Source of the DNA: Candidatus Rifleibacteriota bacterium
GTDB taxonomy: Bacteria > Muiribacteriota > Ozemobacteria > Ozemobacterales > Ozemobacteraceae
NCBI GenBank assembly: GCA_015232575.1
Contig: JADFZL010000006.1
Location: forward strand, 124,001-188,000
DNA: 64,000 nt
Direction: 5' to 3'
Shown: positions 11,898 through 21,307 of the stretch, in pieces
How the letters are laid out: the number at the start of each line of letters is the position of its first letter
Position numbering within the stretch: the stretch's first letter is position 1
The notes under the pieces: model-generated
What the model was told of the DNA's origin: nothing
What the model saw: the letters and a program-made list of their open reading frames with translations, nothing else
Databases searched by the model: none
Position numbers and translations under genes: made by a program

Positions 11898-12021
11898 AGT
11901 GAAAGTTGCTTTTTCATGAAAAGACATCTCTAGAAATTAGCTTATAGTCCGGTGAATGTAGCTTTTAGAGTTTATGCATAAGTGGTTTGCAATATTTTGG
12001 TGGGACATTAATGAGGTAAAT

Positions 12022-12393
12022 ATGATCAATTCTGAAATAAATCTGATAACAAAAGAAACATTTCCAATTTTGCTTGTAAAAGGATATTTTTCAGGCGACA
12101 CCGGTGCTCAAATGGAAAAAATAGTGGATGAGCTTCTTCAAAAAAATAACTTATTCATAATAATTGATTTTTCAAATTGTAAACTTATAAACAGCCCCGG
12201 TGTTGTTGCGTTAATGAGTGTCACAATGAAAGTAACAGATGATTTTCAGGGAAAATTATGTATTGTCGGAATCGACGAACTGAAAACATCAGTTTTTGTT
12301 CTTGCTGGAATACTTCCGCAGGCTGGAACCGCAAAGAACCAGGAAGAAGCTATTCAGAAAATCAAGCAGCACCCTTCCTTCGCTCACCGCTAA
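12022..12393 (+). CDS. STAS-domain anti-sigma-factor-antagonist-like protein, module 1
   Basis: A 123-residue single STAS domain. ATG 12022 follows a GAGGT site; the earlier in-frame ATG at 11974 lacks one. The phosphorylation loop reads LINSPGVVAL, keeping the Ser that partner-switching kinases phosphorylate in SpoIIAA/RsbV. It lies between the HEAT-repeat gene and a SpoIIE-type phosphatase, the enzyme class that dephosphorylates such proteins. It is very similar to the STAS protein of module 2 (29419-29772), including FSNCKLINSPGVV versus FSDCRLINSPGVV. No cognate kinase gene is in the window. Confidence 0.88.
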   Translation: MINSEINLITKETFPILLVKGYFSGDTGAQMEKIVDELLQKNNLFIIIDFSNCKLINSPGVVALMSVTMKVTDDFQGKLCIVGIDELKTSVFVLAGILPQAGTAKNQEEAIQKIKQHPSFAHR

Positions 12394-12429
12394 TAACTAC
12401 TTTCAATTTCGATCAGAATCCAGATACAA

Positions 12430-15306
12430 ATGAACAGATGGCAGCAATACATCAAATGGATTTTGACCTGCCTTATTTTTTTTGCTCTTCCTCTGCTGAT
12501 GATAATTACAGGTCTGGTAAATTACTTTAATGGCAGCGAAGAGCTGGCTTACGAAAAGCATTTCGGGCTCCTGAAAAAAGTTATTCTGACTCTGCGCCAG
12601 GGTGAAAACACTTCAGATTATCTCAGCAGTTTGGTAAAGCGGCTCATCAATTCTGCAGAAAAGTCTCAAAATCCATATGCAATCCTTGAAAAAGGGATCA
12701 GCTCCTTAAATGAACGTTTTCCAAAAACTTTTCATTTTTACGTGACTGACAACACTGGCAAAATCATCAAGTCTCTTTCAGAGCCAAATTCTTCAAATTT
12801 TGTATTGAATCTATTTTTTCAGATTATGAAAGAGAATCTGCCTATAGCCGGTGGATTAAGAAAATATGAAGAACTTAAAAAACCATGGTCTATAATTCAG
12901 AGTTTCATCGGTCCTGATATAGATATTGAAAAGTTATTCGGAAATCACCGAATTTTTCTTGAGGTAAATTCGACGAAACACAAAAGGCGCTTTTTCTACG
13001 GAATCACCAGAAAGTTTGGATTGTTCGTTCATGCCGACGAATCAGCAAATTGGCTTCACCTCGGAATTACCGACTTAATCAAACGTTTCCAGCATTACGG
13101 GAAAGTTTCTGACGTAGAAGTCGGTATGAAATTACCGGAAACTCCATTACCGCATTCACCGATAGGAAAAGCGATTTCAATCTTTTATCAAACAGCCCGG
13201 GAAAATCAGATAACAAATGAAGATCTTATAACTCTTGCTGCCCTTGAAACAACTGGAATACTCTGGGCAAAATCTCCAAAATTGAAGGTATGTAATAATC
13301 ATTTCCTTCGCATAAGCCTTGTTTTGATTACCATAATACTCTTTTCAATCTTATGCTGGTTCAGTTTTACCATCATGCTGGGATATGAAAGCATGTATTT
13401 TTCAATTCGATGGCGCCTTATAACCCTGTTTTCTTTTGCCAGCAGCTTGCCATTGCTGGTCATTTTTATTTCAAGCTGGGATTATCTGAGCCAGAAATAT
13501 AAAACTCAGGAGCAGCAGACATTCGATCAAATTGAGCGCTCAATGCGAGCTATCGATCAGCAGTTTCTTTTTGTCAGAGGAACAATTGAGGCGAAAATGA
13601 ATCGAATGTTTGATGGACAGGCGTTCGGCACCGAAGAAGAGAAATTAGTGGTGAAGAGAAAACTTAAGATAATTGCCAAAACAGCTCAACAAACTCAAAT
13701 TTGCATGTATGACAAAAATGGAGATGAAATATTCAGTATTCCTGAGCCAACAAAAGAAGAATTAAATAAAAAAGGAAGAAAGACACTCGGAAAAGCTGTT
13801 GCAAATATAATTTCCTCAATAAACAACGAACCAGTTACAAACAACGATATAGGTTCAATGCTACTGGAGTCTTTTGGTGGAGTGACCGACCCGATATCGC
13901 TCATGAGAAGAACATTGGGAAGAATAGCAGATGTGAATTTCGGCACTGAAGCCAGTTTGACTTATATGAAAGCACTTTATTCACACGACAATAAGGCAAC
14001 TCATATAATTGTTGTCAACTGGAAAAAAGAAGATGCAGAAATCAACTACCTGGAAAGCCGAATAAAACGCGAGGAGAAAAAACTGTCCGGAGTTCGACTT
14101 TTTGCGACCACGAGAGATATGTTATGGGGATCCTCCGGCAGCTTCAAGTTTCTGCGGAAAGTCCCTTCCATAACGACGGGTCTTCTTCTTGGACAAAACA
14201 TTTCAACGGATCACCTGTATTCCCAGGGAAAAAACTTTATGGTAATGGGACTCTCAACGAAAGAACTCAAAAGAGTTTATCTTTACGCTGCATTCAGTGA
14301 TCAGAAGATTAATGAAAACATCTACAGACAAAAGTGCCAGTTGGGAGGCTTTGCCTTGATTACCGCCATCATAAGCATCTTTCTGGGAATTATTTTGTCT
14401 CAGAAATTCCTTCACCCCATTGAAGACTTGTCGCAGGGAGTTCTGGCCGTTCAGAATAAAAATTTTCGGCACCGCGTTCCCAAAGGCGAAAATGATGAAC
14501 TTGGCGAATTGGCCGAAATGTTTAACAAAATGATTGAAAACCTTCATGAAGTCAGCATGGCAAGTGAGGTTCAAAAAAGACTATTCCCATCAGGCGTTCT
14601 AACCAGCGGAGAATACAAAGTCAATGGTAAATCAATCCCGGCAAGCCAGCTTGGAGGAGATTACTTTGATTATGTGGCCATCCAGAACAGATTTCTACTT
14701 GTTTTTATTGGAGATGTAACAGGTCATGGTGTTCCGGCTGCAATCGTAATGGCGATGTGTAAAGCAGTAATGATAGAATGCTCAAACACTGGAGCAGACG
14801 CGCAAAAGATTCTTGAAACGCTTAATAGAACTATTTTCCAGAGCATGAAACGAAAACTGCTGATGACGGCCGGAGCGATCTGGATTGACACCATTACGCA
14901 TCAGACATCATTCTTCAATTGCGGACATCCCTTCCCGTACAAACGCGATGTAAACGGAGAATTGTCAATGCTGAAATCAATGGGCGACACTCTTGGTTTC
15001 AGGGAAAAACTGAAACTGCAGCCAAATCATTTTACTCTTCAGCCCGGAGAACGTATACTCTTGTATTCCGATGGTCTGGTTGAATCAATTGACAACGACG
15101 ATGGAAAGTCGCATTATGACCATTTCAGTAAATATCTTCACTCACGTCCTCTTTTGCCACTGGAATCAGCTTGTGACGACATTCTGGAAAATCACTCATA
15201 CATTAAAACCGGTTTGCCCAGACCTGACGATTTTACCATTTTGATCGTTGAACGTACTACAGGCCTGCCTTCTCAGGAGAACCCACTGCCCCTGAGTTCC
15301 AGTTAG
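12430..15306 (+). CDS. Membrane SpoIIE/PP2C phosphatase with HAMP, module 1
   Basis: A 958-residue sensor phosphatase. A membrane helix at about 9-33 is followed by an extracytoplasmic region. Two more helices lie at about 292-317 and 328-350, then a second extracytoplasmic region, a helix at about 638-658, HAMP (660-705) and a SpoIIE-type PP2C domain (715-942). Metal-binding motifs are intact: GGDYFD (742-747), GDVTGHG (761-767), SDGLVE (880-885) and DDFT (933-936). Such enzymes dephosphorylate STAS proteins in partner switching, and the STAS gene just upstream is the obvious substrate. The double sensor layout is shared with the paralog at 32489-35440. The last 50 bases overlap the 3' end of the convergent pseudopilin gene, giving a tail of about 16 residues that the paralog lacks. 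Confidence 0.9.
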   Translation: MNRWQQYIKWILTCLIFFALPLLMIITGLVNYFNGSEELAYEKHFGLLKKVILTLRQGENTSDYLSSLVKRLINSAEKSQNPYAILEKGISSLNERFPKTFHFYVTDNTGKIIKSLSEPNSSNFVLNLFFQIMKENLPIAGGLRKYEELKKPWSIIQSFIGPDIDIEKLFGNHRIFLEVNSTKHKRRFFYGITRKFGLFVHADESANWLHLGITDLIKRFQHYGKVSDVEVGMKLPETPLPHSPIGKAISIFYQTARENQITNEDLITLAALETTGILWAKSPKLKVCNNHFLRISLVLITIILFSILCWFSFTIMLGYESMYFSIRWRLITLFSFASSLPLLVIFISSWDYLSQKYKTQEQQTFDQIERSMRAIDQQFLFVRGTIEAKMNRMFDGQAFGTEEEKLVVKRKLKIIAKTAQQTQICMYDKNGDEIFSIPEPTKEELNKKGRKTLGKAVANIISSINNEPVTNNDIGSMLLESFGGVTDPISLMRRTLGRIADVNFGTEASLTYMKALYSHDNKATHIIVVNWKKEDAEINYLESRIKREEKKLSGVRLFATTRDMLWGSSGSFKFLRKVPSITTGLLLGQNISTDHLYSQGKNFMVMGLSTKELKRVYLYAAFSDQKINENIYRQKCQLGGFALITAIISIFLGIILSQKFLHPIEDLSQGVLAVQNKNFRHRVPKGENDELGELAEMFNKMIENLHEVSMASEVQKRLFPSGVLTSGEYKVNGKSIPASQLGGDYFDYVAIQNRFLLVFIGDVTGHGVPAAIVMAMCKAVMIECSNTGADAQKILETLNRTIFQSMKRKLLMTAGAIWIDTITHQTSFFNCGHPFPYKRDVNGELSMLKSMGDTLGFREKLKLQPNHFTLQPGERILLYSDGLVESIDNDDGKSHYDHFSKYLHSRPLLPLESACDDILENHSYIKTGLPRPDDFTILIVERTTGLPSQENPLPLSSS

Positions 15307-16171
15307 AATTAAAGTATCCATTGTTGAAACGCTCGTTGAAAAATTTTGGACATACAACATCAAAATAATCTGAAACAACAACTCCATTTGGAATATTCAT
15401 TGGATTAATAGCCGTCGTTGAGATATTTGTACCAGGAGGAAAATCGACAAGCTGAATTGAAATCCGGAAATAAAAAATGATTTTCCCTTTGTTGGAATTT
15501 GGAATTGTAAAATGTGTTTCTCTTCTGATATTAAAGCTTTGAACTCGATCTGAAAGAACTTCCACTTTAGTTCCAGCAGGAAAATCAGCTGCCAGAGGAT
15601 ATAACGAATGGTATTTTTCTTTTCTGACAAGTTTTTTCAGAAAACTATTGCCAGAGCCAACCGGTTGAAGATCATAAGTAACTTCGCTCAATAATCGTTC
15701 ACTTAAACCAGTCTGATCAGACTGAGAAACTCCGCCGGCTTGAACGGGGGATTTCAGAATTCTCGGCTGACCACCTGACTTTGGTGAAACAAACGAATCA
15801 TACAAATTTCCATGATGCGGAAACACTAAAAAAGTGTAAGGTGGAGTGGCAGAGTCTTTTAAAAGTGTCGCGCCAAGATCAAGATTAACCGGGCTCGACC
15901 CGTATTCGATGCATGAATTATAAAGGTCATCGCAAACCTGCTTCAGAATTGCCTTTGTTTCAAGGGTAGTATTGACTTGAGCCATTCCACGCAAAGAAGA
16001 ACGTGTACCAGAAGATAAAGCACTATAGATTGCCGGAAGAAGAATCATCGAGCAGACAATCGCAAAAATAAGCTCAACAAATGTAAGACCACTCGTGCTT
16101 CTGCGAATGCAATCTGCTGGCATTCGAATCATATTGTACCCTTTATTACGATTTGCCGTATTTTGCCTCAT
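15257..16171 (-). CDS. PilW/GspJ-like pseudopilin, trio 1
   Basis: A 304-residue protein with a prepilin-type N-terminus (SGLTFVELIFAIV, then a hydrophobic helix). It probably starts at ATG 16171, which overlaps the stop of the upstream pseudopilin in an ATGA arrangement. The body matches the protein at 22886-23728 (VNTTL..., CDDLYNSCIEYGSSPV, FNIRRETHFTIPNS), including the end GAVGSPEKA. Large minor pseudopilins of this type sit at the tip of type IV pili or type II secretion pseudopili. It is last in a three-gene operon on this strand. Confidence 0.8.
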   Translation of the reverse strand: MRQNTANRNKGYNMIRMPADCIRRSTSGLTFVELIFAIVCSMILLPAIYSALSSGTRSSLRGMAQVNTTLETKAILKQVCDDLYNSCIEYGSSPVNLDLGATLLKDSATPPYTFLVFPHHGNLYDSFVSPKSGGQPRILKSPVQAGGVSQSDQTGLSERLLSEVTYDLQPVGSGNSFLKKLVRKEKYHSLYPLAADFPAGTKVEVLSDRVQSFNIRRETHFTIPNSNKGKIIFYFRISIQLVDFPPGTNISTTAINPMNIPNGVVVSDYFDVVCPKFFNERFNNGYFNSNWNSGAVGSPEKAGL

Positions 16172-16608
16172 CTTATTTTCTCAAAAATTAACGCTTCCAT
16201 GGTTACTGAATCATTGCTAATCCAGGTTGACACACGGTTCTGTCCTCCTGGAAAAACAGATACCATTACACGTACTGCTTTTTCTGCAGAGAGTACTTCC
16301 AATTGAATTTTTCTTTTGAACGCCGAGGCTTCGACCGGACGTTTTATGCCATCGCAGGGTATTTGTTGCTCACCAACCGGAAAATCCGGATGTGGATTGT
16401 TGATATTCAAAACAAGATCAGAGTACCCAATCGCACGAAAAACCTGTATGGGTTCTTTTGCGAGCGTCATTGCGAGAAGTTCATAATATGCATCCATTGT
16501 ACTTTTGTTTGAATAACGTGTCATCCAGAGAAGAGGAAGTACGGCAATGGTCATTATTGCCGCTGCAAACAAAACTTCAATAAGTGAAAAAGCTTTTCTG
16601 GAAATCAT
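16168..16608 (-). CDS. PilV/GspI-like pseudopilin, trio 1
   Basis: A 146-residue protein. ATG 16608 was chosen because it begins a canonical prepilin leader (MISRKAFSLIEVLFAAAIM), while the longer in-frame start at 16692 would run into the upstream gene. The conserved body (AYYELLAMTLAKEP, NPHPDFPVGEQQI) is shared almost word for word with the protein at 23725-24168. It starts 13 bases after the large PilX-like gene. Likely a minor pseudopilin processed by prepilin peptidase, for which no gene is seen here. Confidence 0.8.
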   Translation of the reverse strand: MISRKAFSLIEVLFAAAIMTIAVLPLLWMTRYSNKSTMDAYYELLAMTLAKEPIQVFRAIGYSDLVLNINNPHPDFPVGEQQIPCDGIKRPVEASAFKRKIQLEVLSAEKAVRVMVSVFPGGQNRVSTWISNDSVTMEALIFEKIR

Positions 16609-16621
16609 AATTTTATTCGTC

Positions 16622-18640
16622 TCATAACTTGCTTTCTGAAATGCGTTGAAACGTAATTGAAGATGACAGATTAACACAATATTGATCTCCATTTTTCAAA
16701 ACTTCATCATATTTAATCCGATGAACCACGTTCTTTGCCCAACTTTCAGTATCAAGCCATTCCGCTGCAATCATTCCTGTTAAATCAAGCTTTTTCCGTG
16801 AAATAACATGCCCACTGTCAGATCTGCCGCTGCCAACAGCAATCAAAGCAGCGTTAACCGGCTGATCAGTGTCTATTTCTATATTTCCACGTCGTGTAAA
16901 CAAAATAAGAAGGTCGCCCGGAGACTCTTTGACAATTTTTCCCTTTATTGCAAAAGATGCTCCCTTGGTTATTATACCGCCTTTTCCTCTGATTTTATAT
17001 GTTTTATCAGAAGCACCTATGTCAATAATCATGTTTTTGTCTGCCGATTCATTTGTAGAATCTCCAACCCAGACAAAACCGCGAAGGTTTATTGTTCCAT
17101 TCGCTCTGTCTATTATTCCAAGTCTTTCGAGATCAGTTTTGTCCTGAATTCTTTTGCTCCATAAGTTAACATGATTGAATGGTTGAAATGCACTTGAATC
17201 ATCAGTAATTCGAGTTCTTTCACTTGCAGAATCAAAGAATTCAGGAATTGGAAATGCAGGTTCAGGTGCTGGACTTCCCATGGTCTGCCCACCAAGAAGC
17301 GGATAATCAGACACAAATCTGGAAAAAAGCTCATCCTGACTGCCATAACGATTTTTCAATTGAGCAATATAATCAACCATGTCAGCGGAATAATTTGTGG
17401 ACACGGTTGGAAGAGGCTCTTTAACGCATGGAAACCAAATTTTGTAATCTTTTATTTTCTCAGTTTCTTGCTGAGAAAGCCTGGACATATCAAGAAGAAA
17501 CGCGGTAAAATAAAAAAAACGCTGGCGAATGAAACCCTCAAGAACTGATTTTGCATAAGCCGGGTCACACGCAAGCGCTGGATCATCTGATAGAATGTCG
17601 AGTCCGGGACCTTCATTTCTGTACATTCCCTGCGCAGAATTCCAGAGTGTAAGAAATGTTAAGTCTTCAACCGGTCCAATGGGGTCAGGCTGAAGAATTT
17701 TGATAATCGGATAGGTACCGGCATAAAACTTCCCTTCAAGACCTGCTAAGAGATTTGCCGAGCTACTGCCACACATTGCTTTAATTTTTGGGAACAAATC
17801 AAGACATTCGTTGCGTCCAATTTTTTTGATTTCCTGCCAGGGCAAATTCGGAATGATTCCAGCCATTTTGCCCGTTTCAGCAATATTCAGATAAACTGCA
17901 CGATTATCGGATGTTGTACCACCAAAATATATTTTCCCTTTTGTATTTCCCTGTGGTTGTACAACTGCAACCTGCAAATTCTTTGTATTCAGAGTTTTGC
18001 CAAGTTTATCTCTGAATTCGGCAAAACCCTGGCGAAAGAAAAAGACATAATCAAGAATAAAATTATGGGCATAGCTGTTCCGACGTGATGCCGGATCAGA
18101 TGTGATTCCAACTACTTTGAATTCATGATGTCTGACAATATTGCAGTAAGCTTCTTTAGAAGCATTCGATGCATTTTTTAAAGTTACTGCAATCGAAATT
18201 TCAAAAGTTCCAACGCCTTCTTTTCCATAATATGCGGTCGGAGGTTTTCTGCTGTTAGTGTTTCTGAATTCAATTACCTTCGCTGAAATTGAAATTTCGG
18301 GAGTCAAAGTATTTTTCAGGAGCCTGTTAGAATTGGCTATTGTTACCGGAATTACAGTGCTGTTTTCGAAGTTTGGACAATTCAGCACAGTGCCATCAAT
18401 AAGCCATTTGGCGGCTGCCGAACCAGAATTTTGAGTTTCCCTGGAAAGATATAATAAAGCTTCTTCATAGGCAGATTCAGAAATCTGACGGGCTAGTTCG
18501 GATTGAAAAGTTTTATGTGCTGAAAATTGGCTCTGACGGGAAAACCAGTGGAAATGCACCGAAAATATAGTAAGTACAAAGAGCACAAAAAGTGCTACAA
18601 GTAAAATCATTCCGCCTTTGAAAAAGATTCTTCTTTTCAT
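16622..18640 (-). CDS. Large PilX/GspK-like membrane-anchored protein, trio 1
   Basis: A 672-residue protein with a basic N-terminus, one membrane helix (about 9-30: MILLVALFVLFVLTIF) and a PilX-like following helix (QISESAYEEALLYL). There is no strict prepilin cleavage motif. A large extracytoplasmic region follows. Near the C-terminus is a beta-rich segment (KTYKIRGKGGIITKG, SPGDLLILFTRRGNI) resembling a beta-helix. The closest relative in the window is the 670-residue protein at 24327-26339, with about two thirds identity over the last 100 residues by eye. It is the first gene of the trio. A role as a tip or scaffold component of a pilus-like structure is inferred. Confidence 0.7.
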   Translation of the reverse strand: MKRRIFFKGGMILLVALFVLFVLTIFSVHFHWFSRQSQFSAHKTFQSELARQISESAYEEALLYLSRETQNSGSAAAKWLIDGTVLNCPNFENSTVIPVTIANSNRLLKNTLTPEISISAKVIEFRNTNSRKPPTAYYGKEGVGTFEISIAVTLKNASNASKEAYCNIVRHHEFKVVGITSDPASRRNSYAHNFILDYVFFFRQGFAEFRDKLGKTLNTKNLQVAVVQPQGNTKGKIYFGGTTSDNRAVYLNIAETGKMAGIIPNLPWQEIKKIGRNECLDLFPKIKAMCGSSSANLLAGLEGKFYAGTYPIIKILQPDPIGPVEDLTFLTLWNSAQGMYRNEGPGLDILSDDPALACDPAYAKSVLEGFIRQRFFYFTAFLLDMSRLSQQETEKIKDYKIWFPCVKEPLPTVSTNYSADMVDYIAQLKNRYGSQDELFSRFVSDYPLLGGQTMGSPAPEPAFPIPEFFDSASERTRITDDSSAFQPFNHVNLWSKRIQDKTDLERLGIIDRANGTINLRGFVWVGDSTNESADKNMIIDIGASDKTYKIRGKGGIITKGASFAIKGKIVKESPGDLLILFTRRGNIEIDTDQPVNAALIAVGSGRSDSGHVISRKKLDLTGMIAAEWLDTESWAKNVVHRIKYDEVLKNGDQYCVNLSSSITFQRISESKL

Positions 18641-18832
18641 GAGTATTCTCGGTATTCTCAGTCATGTTCCTAATTACGCTTATGTGTGCTATTTTACTCT
18701 GAATCGCGGGAAATTACAATCGAATGATTGGAGCTGCTGTTGTTTGAATTCCGATTTGCCTCAGTTACGTTTAAAAAAATCATTTTGTTACAAAACATTT
18801 TACTTTTTATAAACAGGCGCAAATTGAGATAT

Positions 18833-18861
18833 TTGACACACTGAAAAATATCAGTTACATT
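18833..18861 (+). promoter_or_regulatory. Sigma70-like promoter for the small secreted repeat protein
   Basis: TTGACA (perfect) at 18833-18838 and TACATT at 18856-18861 are 17 bases apart. The -35 lies in a small dyad (GATATTT ... AAATATC). The leader would be about 58 bases. Confidence 0.5.
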
Positions 18862-18926
18862 TATATAGATGAAGATTCATTTTTCCAAGATGAATAATAG
18901 CAAAAGAGGGTCGGAGGAGAAAAACT

Positions 18927-19496
18927 ATGAAAAAAGTGATTTATCTTATTGTAATTTTATCGTTTTCTTATGTAACCTCACTAAGTGCCGAAAGAGCAAA
19001 TGCCTTTGACGAGGCGAATTCCCCCAAAATAGCTTCTATTCCGTGCATTCATCCATACTATATTTGTAACGATGATACTGCGGTAAAGAAACCAGAAAAT
19101 ATGACTGATGAAGAAATTAAAATTGTCAGAGACAAAATGATGAACGCCAAAAGTCTTGATGAAGCTATTGCATTGGCTTTGAAGGTTGAGAACTCAAAAC
19201 GGGACGTATATTTGTACTATGCATTTTACCAGGTCAGAAGTACAAACGACTTATTAAGATTAGTTTCACACGCTAATTCTGCAGAAAACAAAGATGCATT
19301 TCTAATGGCTGGAGTCAACGATGTAAAAAGCTTTGACGAATTAAATGCGCTGGCAAATGCTGCCTCATCTCCTGAAAAGAAAAAAGCAATAATAGATGCT
19401 GGTCATAAAAAATTTGCCAATGACGTAAAGAATCGCTGGCATAATTTTACTGGCACGGTTGATTATTACTGGACATTTTTCAAAAGTTTTCTGTAA
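18927..19496 (+). CDS. Secreted helical-repeat protein, unknown function
   Basis: A 189-residue protein behind an excellent GGAGGAG ribosome site, with a signal peptide (residues 1-22, ending SLSA-E). The mature part has about three degenerate helical repeats of roughly 30 residues: KSLDEAIALALKVENSKRD, then STNDLLRLVSHANSAENKD, then KSFDELNALANAASSPEKK. The family is not recognised. Two Cys (IPCIHPYYICND) near the mature N-terminus could form a disulfide. It is monocistronic, with its own promoter and a strong hairpin after it. Confidence 0.7.
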   Translation: MKKVIYLIVILSFSYVTSLSAERANAFDEANSPKIASIPCIHPYYICNDDTAVKKPENMTDEEIKIVRDKMMNAKSLDEAIALALKVENSKRDVYLYYAFYQVRSTNDLLRLVSHANSAENKDAFLMAGVNDVKSFDELNALANAASSPEKKKAIIDAGHKKFANDVKNRWHNFTGTVDYYWTFFKSFL

Positions 19497-19510
19497 AACA
19501 TAGATTTATT

Positions 19511-19560
19511 CTAAAACACTTCGACTCCGCCCGATTATGAGCGGAGTCGAAGTGTTTTAG
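19511..19560. terminator. Bidirectional hairpin between convergent genes
   Basis: A perfect 20-bp stem (CTAAAACACTTCGACTCCGC at 19511-19530 and its complement at 19541-19560) with a 10-base loop. It lies between two genes that point at each other. A-rich and T-rich stem ends make it workable in both directions, although the T-tract after the stem is broken. Confidence 0.75.
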
Positions 19561-19574
19561 ACTTGAATTGATTT

Positions 19575-21275
19575 TTATTCTGAATCAGTCGGAAGAGTGT
19601 TGCCCTGTCCGGTAGCGGTTGAAGTGCTGTTGGTTTGAATAGTCGTATTTGAATTATTCACACTTGTATCTGTTGTTCCCGTGTAAATGTCAACATTGTT
19701 ACCATTTCCTGAAACGGTAGTTGTTGTGTTTCCTGAAACTGTAGTTGTGGAAGTTGCAGTCGCACTTGTATCTGAAGCACTTGCAGCAGACGATGATGCA
19801 ATAGAATTTATATATTCGTTCTGAATCCAGTTTCTAAGTTCCCAGGGAGAAACTCGTGCTGTGCTTCCGGTTTGAATTGATCTGACACTTTGCCAGACAG
19901 CAATTCTCTGTCTGCCAGTTAATCTTACGCGATTTCCGTTTGTGTCGGTCCAGTTGATGCCGTCTTTGCTGATTTTCCAGGTTTTTCGCCCATCAGTTGA
20001 TGTCCAGATCATTCCGGAGCTGTCTATCCATGTTTTTCCATCACGGGTTTCCCAGCGCTCGCCTCTTTTGTCGACACAAACCATAGCACCATCCGGACGT
20101 GTGTACCACTTATTTCCAAGACCATCTGTCTTCCAGATAATTCCGTTTTCAGAAACTGTTCCGGTCTGCGCCCATTCTTTATTTCCTGTTGTCTCAATCT
20201 TCAGCAAGGCGTTGATATCTGCGTCAGTAAGCTTGTTGGAAGTTTTTTCCTTCATTATTTCCCTTAGCATATCAGCATCCTTGGGATTCTTTTTCACAAA
20301 ATCCTGAAGGAATTCATCAAATGAACCATTTTCGGTATTTGTAGCCATGAAAGAAGCTTTCAGTTTGTTGTATCCATCAGGAATTTTTCTGGCCACATCC
20401 ATAAAGATTTTTGCGACAGTCATTTCATTGTTCAACATATCTTTACCTGAAATTTCCGCAAGAGAAAATTCCTTGTCATCCCTTGAAAAAATTCCATTAT
20501 CGACATCATCGTGACCCATCCAGGATTTATAAAAGTTCTCATACATATTATCCTGCTCAGACTGCATAACTTCATGCAAAACAGCCCAGCCTTCTTTAAA
20601 AGCGGCGTTTCCACTGAGAATTTCATTTGCTTTGTGCTTGTTATCTGCGCCGTAAGAACCTGGTGTACGAACTCTATTATCAACGGTATGAGCCATTTCG
20701 TGTGCCAGAGTTGCCCTGGCCCATGCGCCTGCTTCCTCTGCTGTCTTTCCACCAAAAGATGCATCAGTAGAATCAATGTTAATCATTGTTGTGCCAGCAT
20801 ATCTGACAGTTCCGCCAATTTTTGCTTTTACACCAAGGCTTGCAGGTGAAATCTTATATTTTTTTGCAGTTTCACTTAACTTTTCCGATACCATTTCGAT
20901 ATCAGAAAGATATACAGTTGGCGCTGGCTTAGCATCATTTGCAGAGCTAATTACATATTGAGATGATCTTGCATCATAAGCAGCAAGCAACCCAGCTGCA
21001 TCAGCAGGAAGTCTATTCATCGGAGTGCCAGAGTTAAAACCCATAAGCTTGAGCAGATGATCACGGCTCTTAACTTCGACTTCCTTAATACGCAGTGCGG
21101 CTTTATCACTTACCTCGTAACAACCCGCAGGCAGCGGAGGCTTGTTATCGACATATTCCGCTCCACAGCGATACATAAATTTTATCCCACCGCAGAAAGC
21201 CGCGGATGACAGGAAACACATTATGAGTGAGGCTATAATAACCCTGAAGAATACTGTTTTATTTGTTTTCGGCAT
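19575..21275 (-). CDS. Secreted HExxH zinc metalloprotease-like protein with Trp-rich repeats
   Basis: About 566 residues with a signal peptide (MPKTNKTVFFRVIIASLIM...). The start at 21275 has an AAAGGAAG site 10 bases upstream; an alternative ATG at 21311 overlaps the previous stop. The catalytic motif ATLAHEMAHTVDNR is present, and a downstream Glu in FKEGWAVLHE could be the third zinc ligand. After the catalytic region come four or five short Trp/Asp-Gly repeats (IIWKTDGLGNKWYTRPDG, RGERWETRDGKTWID, IWTSTDGRKTWKISKDG). The tail of about 80 residues is rich in Ser, Thr and Asn. Likely exported to the surface; its substrate is unknown. It follows a small secreted protein gene. Confidence 0.75.
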   Translation of the reverse strand: MPKTNKTVFFRVIIASLIMCFLSSAAFCGGIKFMYRCGAEYVDNKPPLPAGCYEVSDKAALRIKEVEVKSRDHLLKLMGFNSGTPMNRLPADAAGLLAAYDARSSQYVISSANDAKPAPTVYLSDIEMVSEKLSETAKKYKISPASLGVKAKIGGTVRYAGTTMINIDSTDASFGGKTAEEAGAWARATLAHEMAHTVDNRVRTPGSYGADNKHKANEILSGNAAFKEGWAVLHEVMQSEQDNMYENFYKSWMGHDDVDNGIFSRDDKEFSLAEISGKDMLNNEMTVAKIFMDVARKIPDGYNKLKASFMATNTENGSFDEFLQDFVKKNPKDADMLREIMKEKTSNKLTDADINALLKIETTGNKEWAQTGTVSENGIIWKTDGLGNKWYTRPDGAMVCVDKRGERWETRDGKTWIDSSGMIWTSTDGRKTWKISKDGINWTDTNGNRVRLTGRQRIAVWQSVRSIQTGSTARVSPWELRNWIQNEYINSIASSSAASASDTSATATSTTTVSGNTTTTVSGNGNNVDIYTGTTDTSVNNSNTTIQTNSTSTATGQGNTLPTDSE

Positions 21276-21307
21276 AAATTGTGATCTTCCTTTCATCTCT
21301 TTATTCA

